A stretch of DNA of 64,000 nucleotides from Meiothermus sp. CFH 77666. Lineage in GTDB: Bacteria; Deinococcota; Deinococci; Deinococcales; Thermaceae. How positions within the stretch are numbered: the stretch's first letter is position 1; each line of letters opens with the position of its first letter. The stretch is taken from contig NZ_JAGDFV010000010.1 of the NCBI RefSeq assembly GCF_017497985.1, forward strand, positions 46,938-110,937. Direction: 5' to 3'. Made by a program: the position numbers and the translations under genes. The notes under the pieces are model-generated. The model was not told the DNA's origin and made no database searches. It saw only the letters and a program-made list of their open reading frames with translations. This document shows, in pieces, positions 53,833 through 63,400 of the stretch.

Positions 53833-54906
53833 CTATGGCCCACTGGCTGCCCGCACCAGGCCGGTAAAGTCCTGTCCTGCTGCCACCGAAAAGGCTGCCA
53901 GGGCTCTCCAGTAGCTACCCTGGGCCTGCACCAGGCTGTACTCCGCGCCGCGCAGCGAGACCTGGTCGGTTTGCAGTTGCAGGGCCGAGATGGTGCCGGC
54001 CCGCAGGGCGGCCTGGCTCTGCTCCACCACCCGCTGGGCGTTGGTGACGTTGGCCTGGGCCAGGGCGATGTTGCGGTAGGCGTTCAGGGCGGCCTGGTAG
54101 GCGTTGGTCAGGCTGGTCTGGGCGTTTTGCTGGGCGGTTTGCAGGGAGCGCTGGTTGTTCTCCAGGCTGGTTTTGGCGCTTGTGAGCTGGACGGCGGGGG
54201 TGTAGTCGTTGTCGGCCAGCTTGACGTTCAGTTCGGAGAGCTCCACCGCCTGCTGGGCTTGCAGCACGCTGGGCAGCCGGGTAAAGAGGTCGCGGCTCAG
54301 GGCCTGGAGGTCGGCTTGCAGCACGGGGGGGGCCGGAGGGGCGGCCACCGTGACGTTGCCCAGGTCGCTCAGGCCCAGCAGGGTGGCGAGCTGGGCGGCC
54401 AGCACCGGAAGCTGGGACTGGGCGTTGGTGAGGGACTGCCTCGAGCTGTCCAGGGTGGTCTGGGCCCGCGCCACATCCAGCGCGGTGGCATTGCCAGCGG
54501 CCTGCCGGGCCTTGGCCACGTCCAGGTTGCGCTGGTTCAGGGCCACCTGGGCCTGGAACAGCCCCACATTTTGCTGGGCTTCGTAGAGGCCTACATACGC
54601 GTTCACCACGCTCTGCATAACCGAAAGCCGGGTGGCCTCGAGGTTCACCTCGGCCAGCCGGGCGTTCTGCTCGGCCTGGGTGCGGGCCACCACCAGGGTG
54701 CTGGGGTCGGCGCTAAGGGCGCTCAGCTGCAAGCGGGCGTTTTGCAGGGTGGCCTGGGCGCTTTGCAGCGAGGGGCCCCGGCTGTAAGCCTGCGAGAGGG
54801 CTTGGACCAGGGTAAGGGTGTTCTGGGCCAACCCCAAAGAGCAAACCGGCAGCAGCGCCAGCAAAAGCAAGGGCTTCGATAGAAGATTGGGAACACGGTG
54901 CGTCAT
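53833..54906 (-). CDS. TolC-family outer membrane protein, short
   Basis: A 357-residue protein with signal peptide (~1-28, ending LGLAQ). The mature part is almost all long Ala/Gln/Leu-rich helices in a repeated pattern (for example VALNQRNLDVAKARQAAGNATALDVARAQTTL), as in OEP/TolC proteins; the usual two repeats are recognisable but the length is ~80 residues below average. It would form an outer membrane channel trimer for an efflux pump. Its ATG overlaps the TGA of the preceding tolC-like gene. Confidence 0.85.
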   Translation of the reverse strand: MTHRVPNLLSKPLLLLALLPVCSLGLAQNTLTLVQALSQAYSRGPSLQSAQATLQNARLQLSALSADPSTLVVARTQAEQNARLAEVNLEATRLSVMQSVVNAYVGLYEAQQNVGLFQAQVALNQRNLDVAKARQAAGNATALDVARAQTTLDSSRQSLTNAQSQLPVLAAQLATLLGLSDLGNVTVAAPPAPPVLQADLQALSRDLFTRLPSVLQAQQAVELSELNVKLADNDYTPAVQLTSAKTSLENNQRSLQTAQQNAQTSLTNAYQAALNAYRNIALAQANVTNAQRVVEQSQAALRAGTISALQLQTDQVSLRGAEYSLVQAQGSYWRALAAFSVAAGQDFTGLVRAASGP

Positions 54907-56243
54907 GGACTCCCTCCGAGGGTGGCGGTAAGATCTTGGCCAAGGGCGTTTTGCAGGGCCAGGGCGGCCAGTTGGGCCTGGGTCAGGGCGGCCTCGAGGT
55001 TGCGCTGGGCCTGGAGCTGGCCAAGCTGGGCGGCCTGCACATCCACGCCGGTACCGGTGCCCGCTTGCAGCCGGGCCTGGGCGGTGCGCAGGCTCTGGTT
55101 GGCCGCATTCAGACCGGCCCGGGCTGCGGCGATGGCCGCTTTGGCGGTCTGGAGGTTCTGGTACTTTTGCCGCACGTCCAGCTCGGCGGCCTTGCGGGTG
55201 GTTTCCAGCGCCTGGCGGGCGGCTTGCAGCGCGGTCTGGGCCGTGCGGATGCGGCTGTCGCTCACGGGGTCGAAAATGGGCACGCTGAGCGAGAGCCCCA
55301 CGCTCCAGCCCTGGGGCTGAATGGCCCCGCTGCTGCCCTGCACCAGCGGCACCGCCCCCGAGAGCGAGGCCACCCCGCTCTTGAAGTTCAGGCCCGCCGA
55401 GACCGAGGTGGCGTTGCTGCCCCCGCTGCTGTAGCCCGCGCTCAGGGCGGCGTTGGGAATCAGCCGGTCGCGCTCTGCGCTGGCCAGGTTTTCTTCTGCA
55501 TCACGCAGTTGGGACAGGGTTCGCAGCACATCCGAGCGGTTTGTCAGCGCCCTTTGCAGCAAGGCTTCCAGGCCCTCGCCGGGCAGGCTGGGTTCCTCGG
55601 GCGGGGTAGTGGGGTTGCCGAGCTGCTGGGGGCCCAGGCCCAGGGTGCTGGCCAGGGTCAGGCGGGCCAGCTCGAGGGCGCCCTGGGCGCTCACCAGCCC
55701 CGAGCGGGCGGTGTCCAGGTTCTGCTGGGCGGTGAGCAGATCGCTCAGGGTGGCGGTACCGGCCTGGTTCTGGGCGGTGACAATCTGCAACTGGCGTTCG
55801 CGCAGGGCCAGGCTGGCCTGGGCGATGGTCAGGTCGGTTTGGGCCTGGCGCAGGCCATAGTACTGGTTGTGCAGGGCGAGGTAGAGGGTGTTGCGGGCAT
55901 CGCGGCGGGTCAGGGTGGCCCGCTCCAGCGCCCGCTCGGCGCTACGCACGGCGTCGGCGCTCGTAGACCAGGGCAGCACCCCCATGCTGGCCGTGCTGGA
56001 AAGGCTCAGGTTGCTGCCGCTCTCGCGCAGGGTGTAGTCGGCCCCGCCCGATAACTTGAAGCCCAGGGCAGCTTGGGCGGCTTCCAACTGCCGCACCGCG
56101 CTTTCGTAGTTCAGGTCGGCGCTTTTCCAGTCCAGGGTACTGGGCAGGGCTCGTAGGGCATCGGCCAGTTCCAGGGAGCCCTGGGCCAGAACCGGAGGTG
56201 CCAGGGCGAGCAAGGTGGCGATGGTGGGAAAGAGTCTCTTCAC
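54903..56243 (-). CDS. TolC-family outer membrane protein
   Basis: A 446-residue protein with signal peptide (1-20, cleavage near VLAQ). The OEP repeat is clear in both halves ([53 protein letters not shown]). It starts at GTG 56243 with GGAGG at four bases. It overlaps a truncated wecB upstream (TGA inside GTGA) and its partner tolC downstream. No inner membrane transporter or adaptor gene is adjacent. Confidence 0.88.
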   Translation of the reverse strand: MKRLFPTIATLLALAPPVLAQGSLELADALRALPSTLDWKSADLNYESAVRQLEAAQAALGFKLSGGADYTLRESGSNLSLSSTASMGVLPWSTSADAVRSAERALERATLTRRDARNTLYLALHNQYYGLRQAQTDLTIAQASLALRERQLQIVTAQNQAGTATLSDLLTAQQNLDTARSGLVSAQGALELARLTLASTLGLGPQQLGNPTTPPEEPSLPGEGLEALLQRALTNRSDVLRTLSQLRDAEENLASAERDRLIPNAALSAGYSSGGSNATSVSAGLNFKSGVASLSGAVPLVQGSSGAIQPQGWSVGLSLSVPIFDPVSDSRIRTAQTALQAARQALETTRKAAELDVRQKYQNLQTAKAAIAAARAGLNAANQSLRTAQARLQAGTGTGVDVQAAQLGQLQAQRNLEAALTQAQLAALALQNALGQDLTATLGGSP

Positions 56244-56500
56244 GTTACCTCCGCGACAGCCATGTTCTGGGATCCTTGTGTATGGGTGCAGTACGGGATA
56301 TGTAGGTTTGGTGAAGGCGAGCGGGGAAACCTCGAAGTTAAGACCTCAAATTGGGAGAGGGCCTGAACCAGCTGCTCACGGTGCTGGCCGGTCAGCAAGA
56401 CCAGGGGCTCGAGGCCCGGCTGGGCCTTGAGGGCATGATAGACCGGAGCCATTTTGGTGGCCTCAGGACGGGTTCCAAAGGCCAGGATGACACGCTTCAT
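56240..56500 (-). pseudogene. Truncated UDP-N-acetylglucosamine 2-epimerase (wecB N-terminal fragment)
   Basis: An 86-codon frame whose first ~52 residues are a perfect-looking N-terminus of WecB ([35 protein letters not shown]) and whose last ~34 residues do not fit the family, so the gene is cut near 56345 by deletion or rearrangement. WecB normally has ~370 residues; UDP-binding parts are lost, so no activity is expected. Its TGA overlaps the following tolC start and its promoter (TAGTGT, 56507-56512, six bases before the ATG) may now drive the tolC pair. Confidence 0.8.
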
Positions 56501-56506
56501 ACCCCC

Positions 56507-56512
56507 ACACTA
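56507..56512 (-). promoter_or_regulatory. Leaderless -10 box of the wecB fragment/tolC unit
   Basis: TAGTGT on the minus strand, six bases before the ATG. Confidence 0.45.
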
Positions 56513-56543
56513 CTATGGCCCCGGCTACCTTTTGCAATCAGGC

Positions 56544-56572
56544 CAAAAAGGCCTTCCCATCAGGGAAGGCCT
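56544..56572 (-). terminator. Terminator of the papain-protease operon
   Basis: Perfect ten-base stem AGGCCTTCCC / GGGAAGGCCT with loop TGAT on the minus strand, followed by five T. Confidence 0.85.
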
Positions 56573-56616
56573 CGGCAAAGGGGGTAGCGCTGGAGTGAAA
56601 ACCGGCGGGAACCGCT

Positions 56617-59250
56617 CTAATTGAGCCGGAACGAATAGTAGGTGCACCGGCCGCTCCAGACCGTGAAGGGGCCCTTGCTACGGCTGGGGTCGGGCGCATT
56701 GACCTTTACGGTGACCCGGCAGTTGTCGGTGCCAAGCCCCGCGTTGTAGACGTTGTAGAGGTCAAAGACGTTGCTGCTCGAGGCCGTATCGGCGCGAAGG
56801 ACTTTGTCAAATCCTGGGCCACTGACATAGAGCTTCCAGTCGTAGGTCAGGGTCTCGTTGCTGGGGTTTTCCACGGTTATACCGCCGTAGTAGCGGGTAG
56901 GAGCAGGCCCGATGCGCAGGGTGCAACCGAGATCGCTCAGGATGATGGTGCTGCCCCCTGCAACCTTCACGCTCCCGCAAAAGCGGAACTGTCCGCTGCC
57001 GGTGAACTCCCTCGAGTACACCCCGTAATCGGTAACCGTTGGGTAAGGGTTTACGGGCGGGGGCAGTACGTTCAGGGTCGCGGTCTGCGAGGCGGTGACC
57101 CCGTCACTGTCGGTGGTGCTCACCCGCACCTGCCTAAAGCCCGTCGTGCCGAACGTGACCTGAACCTGGCAGCCCGTCGAGGCCGAAAGCGTGTCGGGCG
57201 CGTCCACTGCCCAAGTGGTGTTGGCGCAGAGCTTGGTGACGTCGGGCTCGTTGGGGTCGGTGATCAGAGCGGTGATGGGATACGCCACGCCCTGGTTGGC
57301 ATCCCCGCCGTATTGCAGGGTGATGGTGGGCGGGGTGTTGATCACGTTGACGACAAAGCTCGAAGTGGCCTGGCTGCTGCCGTATTTGGCCAGGAGGGTC
57401 AGGGTGCGGCTGCCTTGGGTGGCGAAGGTGCGCTTCAGCTCGGGACCAAACAGGCTGTTGGGATCGGTACTCCAGCTCCCGTTGTAAAGGTTGCCGTCCT
57501 GGCTCGAGGTCACGGTCAGGTTGACGCTTTTGGCCACGGGGTGGGTGATTTGGAAGAACTGGGCCAGGTTGGTCTCGACCCGTAGCTGCACGGTAGCGGG
57601 GTTGGTCTTGAGGGTAATCTTGGGCGCCTCCGAGCCGCCCGGCGCGGCCTGTTCCTGTTGCCAGGCCTGGCTGCGGCGGCCATCAAAGTTCAGCACGCTC
57701 AAGGAGTTGAAGAGGCCGCTCACGTAATCCGCAGGAACATAGTAAAACCCACCGTCGCCCGCGCCGCAGCCCCAGGAGTTCTTGATGATGAAGTATCCGC
57801 CCCCGCCAATGTTGGGGGTTTGGCCGAACTGGGTCATGTCCTCGTTGGAGAGGAACCCCACGATCTGCACCGCGTGACCGCCATAGGAGCCGCTGACCTC
57901 TTTGCCCTTGTCATCGAGCCTGGTTTTGGCGTAGTTGCTGACCACCCCGTCGTTTTTCACGTCGTCCATGAAGCCCTTGTACACCGGGAACGAGGCCAGC
58001 AGCACGTAGCCCTGCGAGAGGTAGTTGCGCAAGAGGTTGAGCTTGAAGGTTTCGCCGTTTTTCCAGACCTGGATGGTGCGGCTCGAGGCCACCCCCGGCC
58101 CGCCAAAGGTCACCTTGGCGTAGCTGCAGAAGGTGAAGATGAAGGTGGTGCAGACCCGGCGGCTCTCGTGGGCGGTGTCCGAGCAGGTGCCGGTGTAGCC
58201 GTTGCAACTGTTGGCATAGGAGCTGCTATCGCCGTCCTTGACGCTGGGCCGGGAGCTGGCCTGGTTGTAGGTCCAGGCCCCCTCCGAGGGGAAGCTCTGG
58301 CCCTTGTCTACCGCGGTCTCGAGGGCCTTCTCCGACCAGTAGCCATCGGTGTAGTCGCTGGAGTCCCAGTCCTGCTTGACCTTGTTGACCAAAAACTGCT
58401 CGGAAAGGTCTACGGGGTTGTTGTTTTGCACCCGTTCGCGGCTCTCAAGGGCCCCGATCGCGGTGAAGGCCCAGCAGGTGCCGCGCTTGGCCTGGTTTTT
58501 GACCGGGCTGATGAAGTTCTTGAGGGGGAACCAGAAGCGCTTGACCAGGTTGCTGGGGGTGCAGGGCCCGTTGTTGTCGGTGCCGTTGCCGGGGTTGATG
58601 GCCTGGGGGCGGATACCGCCGCCGGGCTCGAGCCGGGCGGTGCGCAGGCTGGCGGGCTTGCTCCCCAGCAGGTCGTTGAGCTGTTGAAGGGCTGCCTTAA
58701 CCTCGGCCAGCGATTTCCCCTGGAGGCTACCGGGGGTGGGGGCTTGGGGCTTGAGGTCGTCGGGCAGGAGCGAGTAGCTCAGGCCGTAGTCGGCCAGAGC
58801 ATTGTCCAGGCTCTGCGCGCGCTGTTGGGTCTCGGCAGCGTTGTGGAGCTGGGTTCCCAGGCCAAAGAGCACCACCGGCTCCCCGCCCGGCCCGCTGACC
58901 GGGCGGTCGCCCTCAAAGCTAGGGCTGCCGGCGGCCTCGGCCAGCAGGGCGGCGGTGTTGGGATCTGGGCTGGGGTTGCTGGCCAGGAAAGCCTTATCGC
59001 TCTGGTACTGGGTTTCCCGGGCCTGTTTGGCCGCGGCCACCGAGGCGGTGCTGGTGAGCACCAGCTCACCCGAGGCGATGCCCTTCTGGAACTCCTGGGG
59101 GCTCACCACCTGGGCATCCGCCGGGAGGCCCTCCTTCCAGGCGTTGCCCTCGCTGAACAGGTTGGGATCCGGCTTGCTCCCGCCAGACGTACAAGCCACC
59201 AATAGGCCAACCAGAATCCCTGCGACAATCAGCCACTTGAATGTATTCAT
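56617..59250 (-). CDS. Exported papain-family (C1) cysteine protease lipoprotein
   Basis: An 877-residue protein. The signal ends in lipobox LVAC (Cys20). Residues ~30-230 are a probable propeptide. The C1 catalytic domain spans ~235-530: oxyanion Gln253 and catalytic Cys259 in NQAKRGTCWAFT, His459 in GGHAVQIVGF and Asn491 in KNSWGCG. Extra Cys (350, 356, 367, 375) suggest disulphides. Residues ~545-760 hold Ig/PKD-like beta domains (NTPPTITLQYGG, TTDSDGVTASQTATLNV), and ~770-877 a further beta domain. It is thus a surface-anchored multi-domain protease, uncommon in bacteria. ATG overlaps the zinc-ribbon gene's TGA. Confidence 0.88.
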   Translation of the reverse strand: MNTFKWLIVAGILVGLLVACTSGGSKPDPNLFSEGNAWKEGLPADAQVVSPQEFQKGIASGELVLTSTASVAAAKQARETQYQSDKAFLASNPSPDPNTAALLAEAAGSPSFEGDRPVSGPGGEPVVLFGLGTQLHNAAETQQRAQSLDNALADYGLSYSLLPDDLKPQAPTPGSLQGKSLAEVKAALQQLNDLLGSKPASLRTARLEPGGGIRPQAINPGNGTDNNGPCTPSNLVKRFWFPLKNFISPVKNQAKRGTCWAFTAIGALESRERVQNNNPVDLSEQFLVNKVKQDWDSSDYTDGYWSEKALETAVDKGQSFPSEGAWTYNQASSRPSVKDGDSSSYANSCNGYTGTCSDTAHESRRVCTTFIFTFCSYAKVTFGGPGVASSRTIQVWKNGETFKLNLLRNYLSQGYVLLASFPVYKGFMDDVKNDGVVSNYAKTRLDDKGKEVSGSYGGHAVQIVGFLSNEDMTQFGQTPNIGGGGYFIIKNSWGCGAGDGGFYYVPADYVSGLFNSLSVLNFDGRRSQAWQQEQAAPGGSEAPKITLKTNPATVQLRVETNLAQFFQITHPVAKSVNLTVTSSQDGNLYNGSWSTDPNSLFGPELKRTFATQGSRTLTLLAKYGSSQATSSFVVNVINTPPTITLQYGGDANQGVAYPITALITDPNEPDVTKLCANTTWAVDAPDTLSASTGCQVQVTFGTTGFRQVRVSTTDSDGVTASQTATLNVLPPPVNPYPTVTDYGVYSREFTGSGQFRFCGSVKVAGGSTIILSDLGCTLRIGPAPTRYYGGITVENPSNETLTYDWKLYVSGPGFDKVLRADTASSSNVFDLYNVYNAGLGTDNCRVTVKVNAPDPSRSKGPFTVWSGRCTYYSFRLN

Positions 59251-59468
59251 CTACCTACTCCTCCCTTCTCTTCGGGAACCTTGCTGAGCTCGAGCCCGCA
59301 AACCCCGCAAAACCTGGCGTAGGGCGAGGTAAACCGAGCCCCACAGCGGGGGCAGGCCTCGAGCAGCCGCTCGCCGTCGTTGAGACAGTAGTGCTCCTGT
59401 GAGTGGGCTGGGACGGCGCGGGAGCAGCGCGGGCAGATGTGATAAAAAAGGCCGGGTTCTCCTTCCAC
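59247..59468 (-). CDS. Tiny double zinc-ribbon protein
   Basis: A 73-residue protein starting at GTG 59468, five bases after GGAGGTG. It has two zinc-ribbon units: CPRC (near 12-15) with HYC-L-N further on, and CPRC (near 38-41) with FCGVCG (near 53). No signal peptide, so it acts in the cytoplasm. It sits between the exported CuAO-N-like protein and the protease, overlapping the latter by ATGA. Another frame from ATG is possible here but would give a low-complexity product. Function unknown; perhaps a regulator or chaperone of the operon's products. Confidence 0.7.
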   Translation of the reverse strand: MEGEPGLFYHICPRCSRAVPAHSQEHYCLNDGERLLEACPRCGARFTSPYARFCGVCGLELSKVPEEKGGVGR

Positions 59469-59496
59469 ATGGTCACCTCCGTTATGGCCTGGTGTC

Positions 59497-60213
59497 TTAC
59501 TTCTGGCAGTCGAGCCGCACCCGCAGGCTGGGGGTTGGAGTGGTGTAACTGGCCCCACTGGCCCGGATGGTGTTCTCGAAGCCCGTGGGATTGATCTCCA
59601 GGAGCAGCTTGGTGGGGGTTTTGATCTGGTCTTTGGGGGTGTCGTAGCGGTACCAGAACTTGAGCTGGTGGGTCAGCACGCCCCCCGGCGGGAGGTTGGC
59701 ATAGGTGAGCTTCTGCACGTCCAGCACGTCGGTGGTCAGGGTTTGGGCGTCGTCGAAGGCGACCTGGATGCCCCCGTCGCGCATCCCGGTAAAAACCGGC
59801 TGCACCATGGCCTTGGCGCCACTGCGCAGTTCTACCGTCACGCCCCAGCCCTGGGTCTCGAGGGGGGTTCCCGCGTCCTTCACGATGGGCTCGAGCCGGG
59901 TCGCCCGGAAGCGCCAGATGCCGTTGAAGAGGGTCTCGCCCAGGCAGCCTTCCAGCGAGGCCCGCTGGTTGGCCCCACCGGGGGTCTGGTTGGCGGGGGC
60001 CGAGCCGCCCAGGGTCAGGGTGGTTCCCCTGAGGCTGTAAGGGATTCCTAGCTCCTTCAGCACCGAGAGGGGTAGATAGGTTTTGCCGTTCACCACGATG
60101 GCTTTGTCCGGTGCCACCTGGCCGCCCACCACGATGCTGTAGGTGGTGCCCGCCGCCAGCGCCATACCGGTGGCCAAGAGTACGGCCAGGGTGCGCAATC
60201 TAGGGTCGAACAT
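59497..60213 (-). CDS. Secreted protein with copper-amine-oxidase-N-like domain
   Basis: A 238-residue protein. Signal peptide residues ~1-22 (ending ALAAGT). Residues ~25-70 (VVNGKTYLPLSVLKELGIPY) resemble the copper amine oxidase N-terminal domain (a beta domain used in wall-associated proteins), without any copper-oxidase catalytic part. The rest (~90-238) has no recognised family, with two Cys (CLGE near 90 and the C-terminal CQK). AAAGGAG before ATG 60213 decides the start. First gene of the operon with the zinc-ribbon and protease genes (gap 28 bases). Confidence 0.7.
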   Translation of the reverse strand: MFDPRLRTLAVLLATGMALAAGTTYSIVVGGQVAPDKAIVVNGKTYLPLSVLKELGIPYSLRGTTLTLGGSAPANQTPGGANQRASLEGCLGETLFNGIWRFRATRLEPIVKDAGTPLETQGWGVTVELRSGAKAMVQPVFTGMRDGGIQVAFDDAQTLTTDVLDVQKLTYANLPPGGVLTHQLKFWYRYDTPKDQIKTPTKLLLEINPTGFENTIRASGASYTTPTPSLRVRLDCQK

Positions 60214-60298
60214 GGTTGCTCCTTTCGACCCCCAGGGTGCCGCAGGGCCGGTCAGAAGTGGGTCAGAATTGCAGGGGGTTTTGCCGAACAACATGCGA

Positions 60299-60323
60299 GC
60301 CCCCCACCCTTTGCGGGGGGCCT
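60299..60323. other. GC hairpin in the regulator/protease intergenic region
   Basis: Stem GCCCCCC / GGGGGGC with a nine-base loop. No T-run on either strand, so a classical terminator is not supported. Confidence 0.4.
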
Positions 60324-60365
60324 GTGCGCTTCGTAAGGTTGAGCCATTCGGGACTCAAAATTCTT

Positions 60366-60380
60366 TGCCCAAATTGGGCA
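60366..60380. promoter_or_regulatory. Perfect 15-base palindrome, possible operator
   Basis: TGCCCAA-A-TTGGGCA lies between the end of the large regulator gene (60427) and the start of the protease operon. Its symmetry and location suggest a dimer-binding site for control of the operon, but SARP-type regulators usually bind direct repeats, so another factor may bind. Confidence 0.4.
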
Positions 60381-60426
60381 GTTACCGCCTGGGCTGACAG
60401 CCCCATCAGGGGGGGCGCTGGGTGGC

Positions 60427-63400
60427 TCAGGCCGTGAGGAAGCCCTGCCAGCGCTCCGGCAAGGTCTCGCCCACCTCGAGCATCCATTCCCTGGCCTCCT
60501 CGTAGAGCCGACCCAGGCTCTTGTGGTTCCCCGAGCGGCGCAGGGCCCCCAGGGTCAGGCGCAAAGCCTCGAGGTCGTAGGGATCGGCCTCCAGCAGGAT
60601 TCTTCCCAGCCGGGCGGCCTCCCTGGGGTCGGCTTCGAGCAAGGCCTGGGCGCGGGTATGCAGGGCCAGATGCACCGACTCGCGCACGGTCTCGTGGAGG
60701 GACGAGAGACCCCCCAGGTAAGCCCCCCGCCACAAGCGGGCCTCGCCGGTGCGTAAAAACTCTTCCAGGTCGGAGCCGACCGCCGCGCCCAGGGCATATC
60801 CGGAGGGGGTGGTAGCCACGACGTGAGCCCCCAGGTTCGTTCTCACCGTGTGGATCAGCTCCTTGAGCGAAGAAGCTGCTTTTTCCTCGTCTTCGCCGGG
60901 GTAGAGGCCGTCCAGCAAATCGAGCTTGCCCACCCCGCCCCGTCCGGCCACCCGGGCCTCGAGCAAGGCCGCCAGCAACTCCTTGCGCTTTTGCCCACGC
61001 ACCGCCTGACCCCCCAGTTGCATGGGGCCCAGCACTTCCAGGCGGAGGGGGGCCTGAGGAGAGGAATTAGCGGAGATGGGCAGCTGGTTCAATGCGGGAA
61101 AGTAGCGGCGGGCCAGGTGGGCTCCGTTCAGCAGGCCGCGCTCCTCGAACCAACGCAAACGCGCGCGGGCGCCCTCGAGGTTCTCAGTGATGCGATCGAG
61201 CTCGAGGCCGATGCGCTCGGCGTACACCTGCCAGTCTGAACCCGAAGCCAGTTGATAGGCAGCGTGCAGGCAGGCACGGGCCGCCTCGGCCTGACCCAGT
61301 TCGGCCAGGGCCAGCCCTTGGGCCGTCAGGGCCTGGTATTGCGGTTGTTTGATGCCAAACCTCTGGGCCATCGTCAGGCACTCCTGGGCTATTTGCAAGC
61401 CGCGTGTGGCCCGTCCCGAACAGGTTTCTACCCTGGATAGCTGGCAGAGGGCCATGAACAATTTGCTACCGCCGAAAGGCTTTGCCAGCTCCACGGCGCT
61501 TTCGGCATGTTTGCGGGCCAGGGTGTGGCCATAGATAGGCTGCCAGTCCAGGTAGAGGTCGCTGAGCTGGGCTTCACAGGTGATCAGGAAACTCGAGGCA
61601 TCGCTTTGCTGCAAGATCTCCCGGCTTTCGCGGAAGACTTCCTCGGCCCGCTCGTACTGGCCCATCTCGTGCAGAATGCGGGCTTTCTTGGTCAGGGTGC
61701 TGGCGTAGTGGCGGCTGATGCCGGCCTCGGCATACAGACGCAGGGCTTCCTCGGTATCGGCCAGCATCTCGGCTTCGCGGCTGAGTTCCTCCAGCACCAT
61801 GGCCCGGTTGTGCAAGGTGGAGGCGGTGTAGGCCGGCTGGCCTGCGCTGCGGGCGGCCTCCACGGCCTGGTTGAAAAGGGAAAGGGCGGCCTCGAGGTCA
61901 TCCTGATAAAAACGCGCCAGCCCACAAACCGTCAGCAACCGCGCCCGATCCAGCAGGGAGCAAGGTTGATTCAAGGCCGTTCTGGCAATGGCTTCGGCGC
62001 CCGCGTGGTCGCCCTGGAGGGTGCGGGCAAAGCCGATGTTGTAGGCCAGCATGGGAGTGGGTTCGTGGTGCAGCGCCGGGTGAGCTTCCCAGTGTTGCAG
62101 TACACTCTTGTAGTCCCCCAGGGCAAATTGCAGGGCAATCCGACGCTTGATCCAGTCGGGCTGGGCTTTTTCGTGGTCAGAGAAGCGCCCCATCAGCCGC
62201 TCGACCTCGCGTGAATCGCCCAGGTCGGCGTAGCAGCCTGCCAGCAGGTAAAGGGCTTCGGGGTGATCGGGCCGGTCTTCCAGCACCCACCGCAGCAGCC
62301 GCATGGCCTCGGGGCGGTCGGCTTTTTCCAAAACCCTGGCTGCGGCAAAGGCCAGCTCGCCGCGCTGGGGGGCGGGTGCATGGGTTGCTGCCCTGGCCCA
62401 CAACCGGGCGGCTTGCAGCTCATCCCCTTGCTGCTGGGCGGCCTCGGCAGCGCCTTGCAGGCGGGCCAGGATTTGTTCGCTTTGTAACCCGGCTTCCTCG
62501 AGGTAGCGTGCGGCGGCCAGCGGCTGATCGGCCAGGGCCTCGAGGGCCCTTTGGGCATACCCACGGCGCGCTTCTGGCAGCAGGCCGCGCAGGATGACTT
62601 CCTGATAGAGCGGATGGGCCAATTCCCCGGCCCGAACCAGGCCATGCCGCTCTAAAGCTACCTGGGCTGCGCTCAATTCCGGGGGGGAAAGCCCGGCTAC
62701 TTTGGCCCACACCGCAGGGTTGGCCCCCAGCCCCAGCAGGGCCTTGCTTTCCAGGGTCTGGCGCAGGGCGGGGGAGTGGGCTGCCTCGCGAATCCACTGC
62801 TCCAGGAGTGCCTCTACCGTCAGGGGCAGGGTGACCGCCTGCGGAGGCCGCCAGTGCCACTGCCGCCCATCGCTCCACAAAAAGCCCTGCCGGGCCAGGT
62901 AGCGCAGATACTCCAGGCTGAACAGGGGGTTGCCCTGGGCATGCTCATAAATCCAGGCCAGGGCGCCTTCGGGCAGGTGGCTTCCCATCTCGGCCTCGAG
63001 CAGGGCTTGAGAGGCTTCGGGGGAGAGGGGCGCTACGCGATAGGCCTCAAAGGGTTCGGGGAGGATGTTGCGGCTGGTGACCAGCAGCGCTACGCCCCTG
63101 GTTCGCAAAGCAGTGGTGGCCAGGGCCTGGATCCACTCGAGGCCCTCCAGGCTTGCCTCGTGGATGTCCTCGAGGTGCAACACCACCGGGGCCAGCGCAG
63201 AGAGCAGGGCCCCCAATGCCTCCGCTGTTCGTTTACTATCCGGGGCCTCGCCTTTTTGTAGCTTGAGCAGCAGGGGTTCGGCCCAGGCCGGCAGCCTGTC
63301 GGGCCGAGGAATGCCCCGTACCAAAGCACCCGGCGGCACCAGGGCAGGAAAGCTAAAACTGCGACAAGAGGTCTCGCGCAGGAGCTGCCGAACCGTGTGA

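Noticed and set aside
57658..59205. Long open frame on the plus strand opposite the protease
   Set aside because: Same GC shadow effect; the minus strand has an intact catalytic triad.
59255..59476. ATG-started 73-codon frame overlapping the zinc-ribbon gene
   Set aside because: Product is Ala/Pro/Arg-rich without pattern; the GTG frame gives two clean zinc ribbons.
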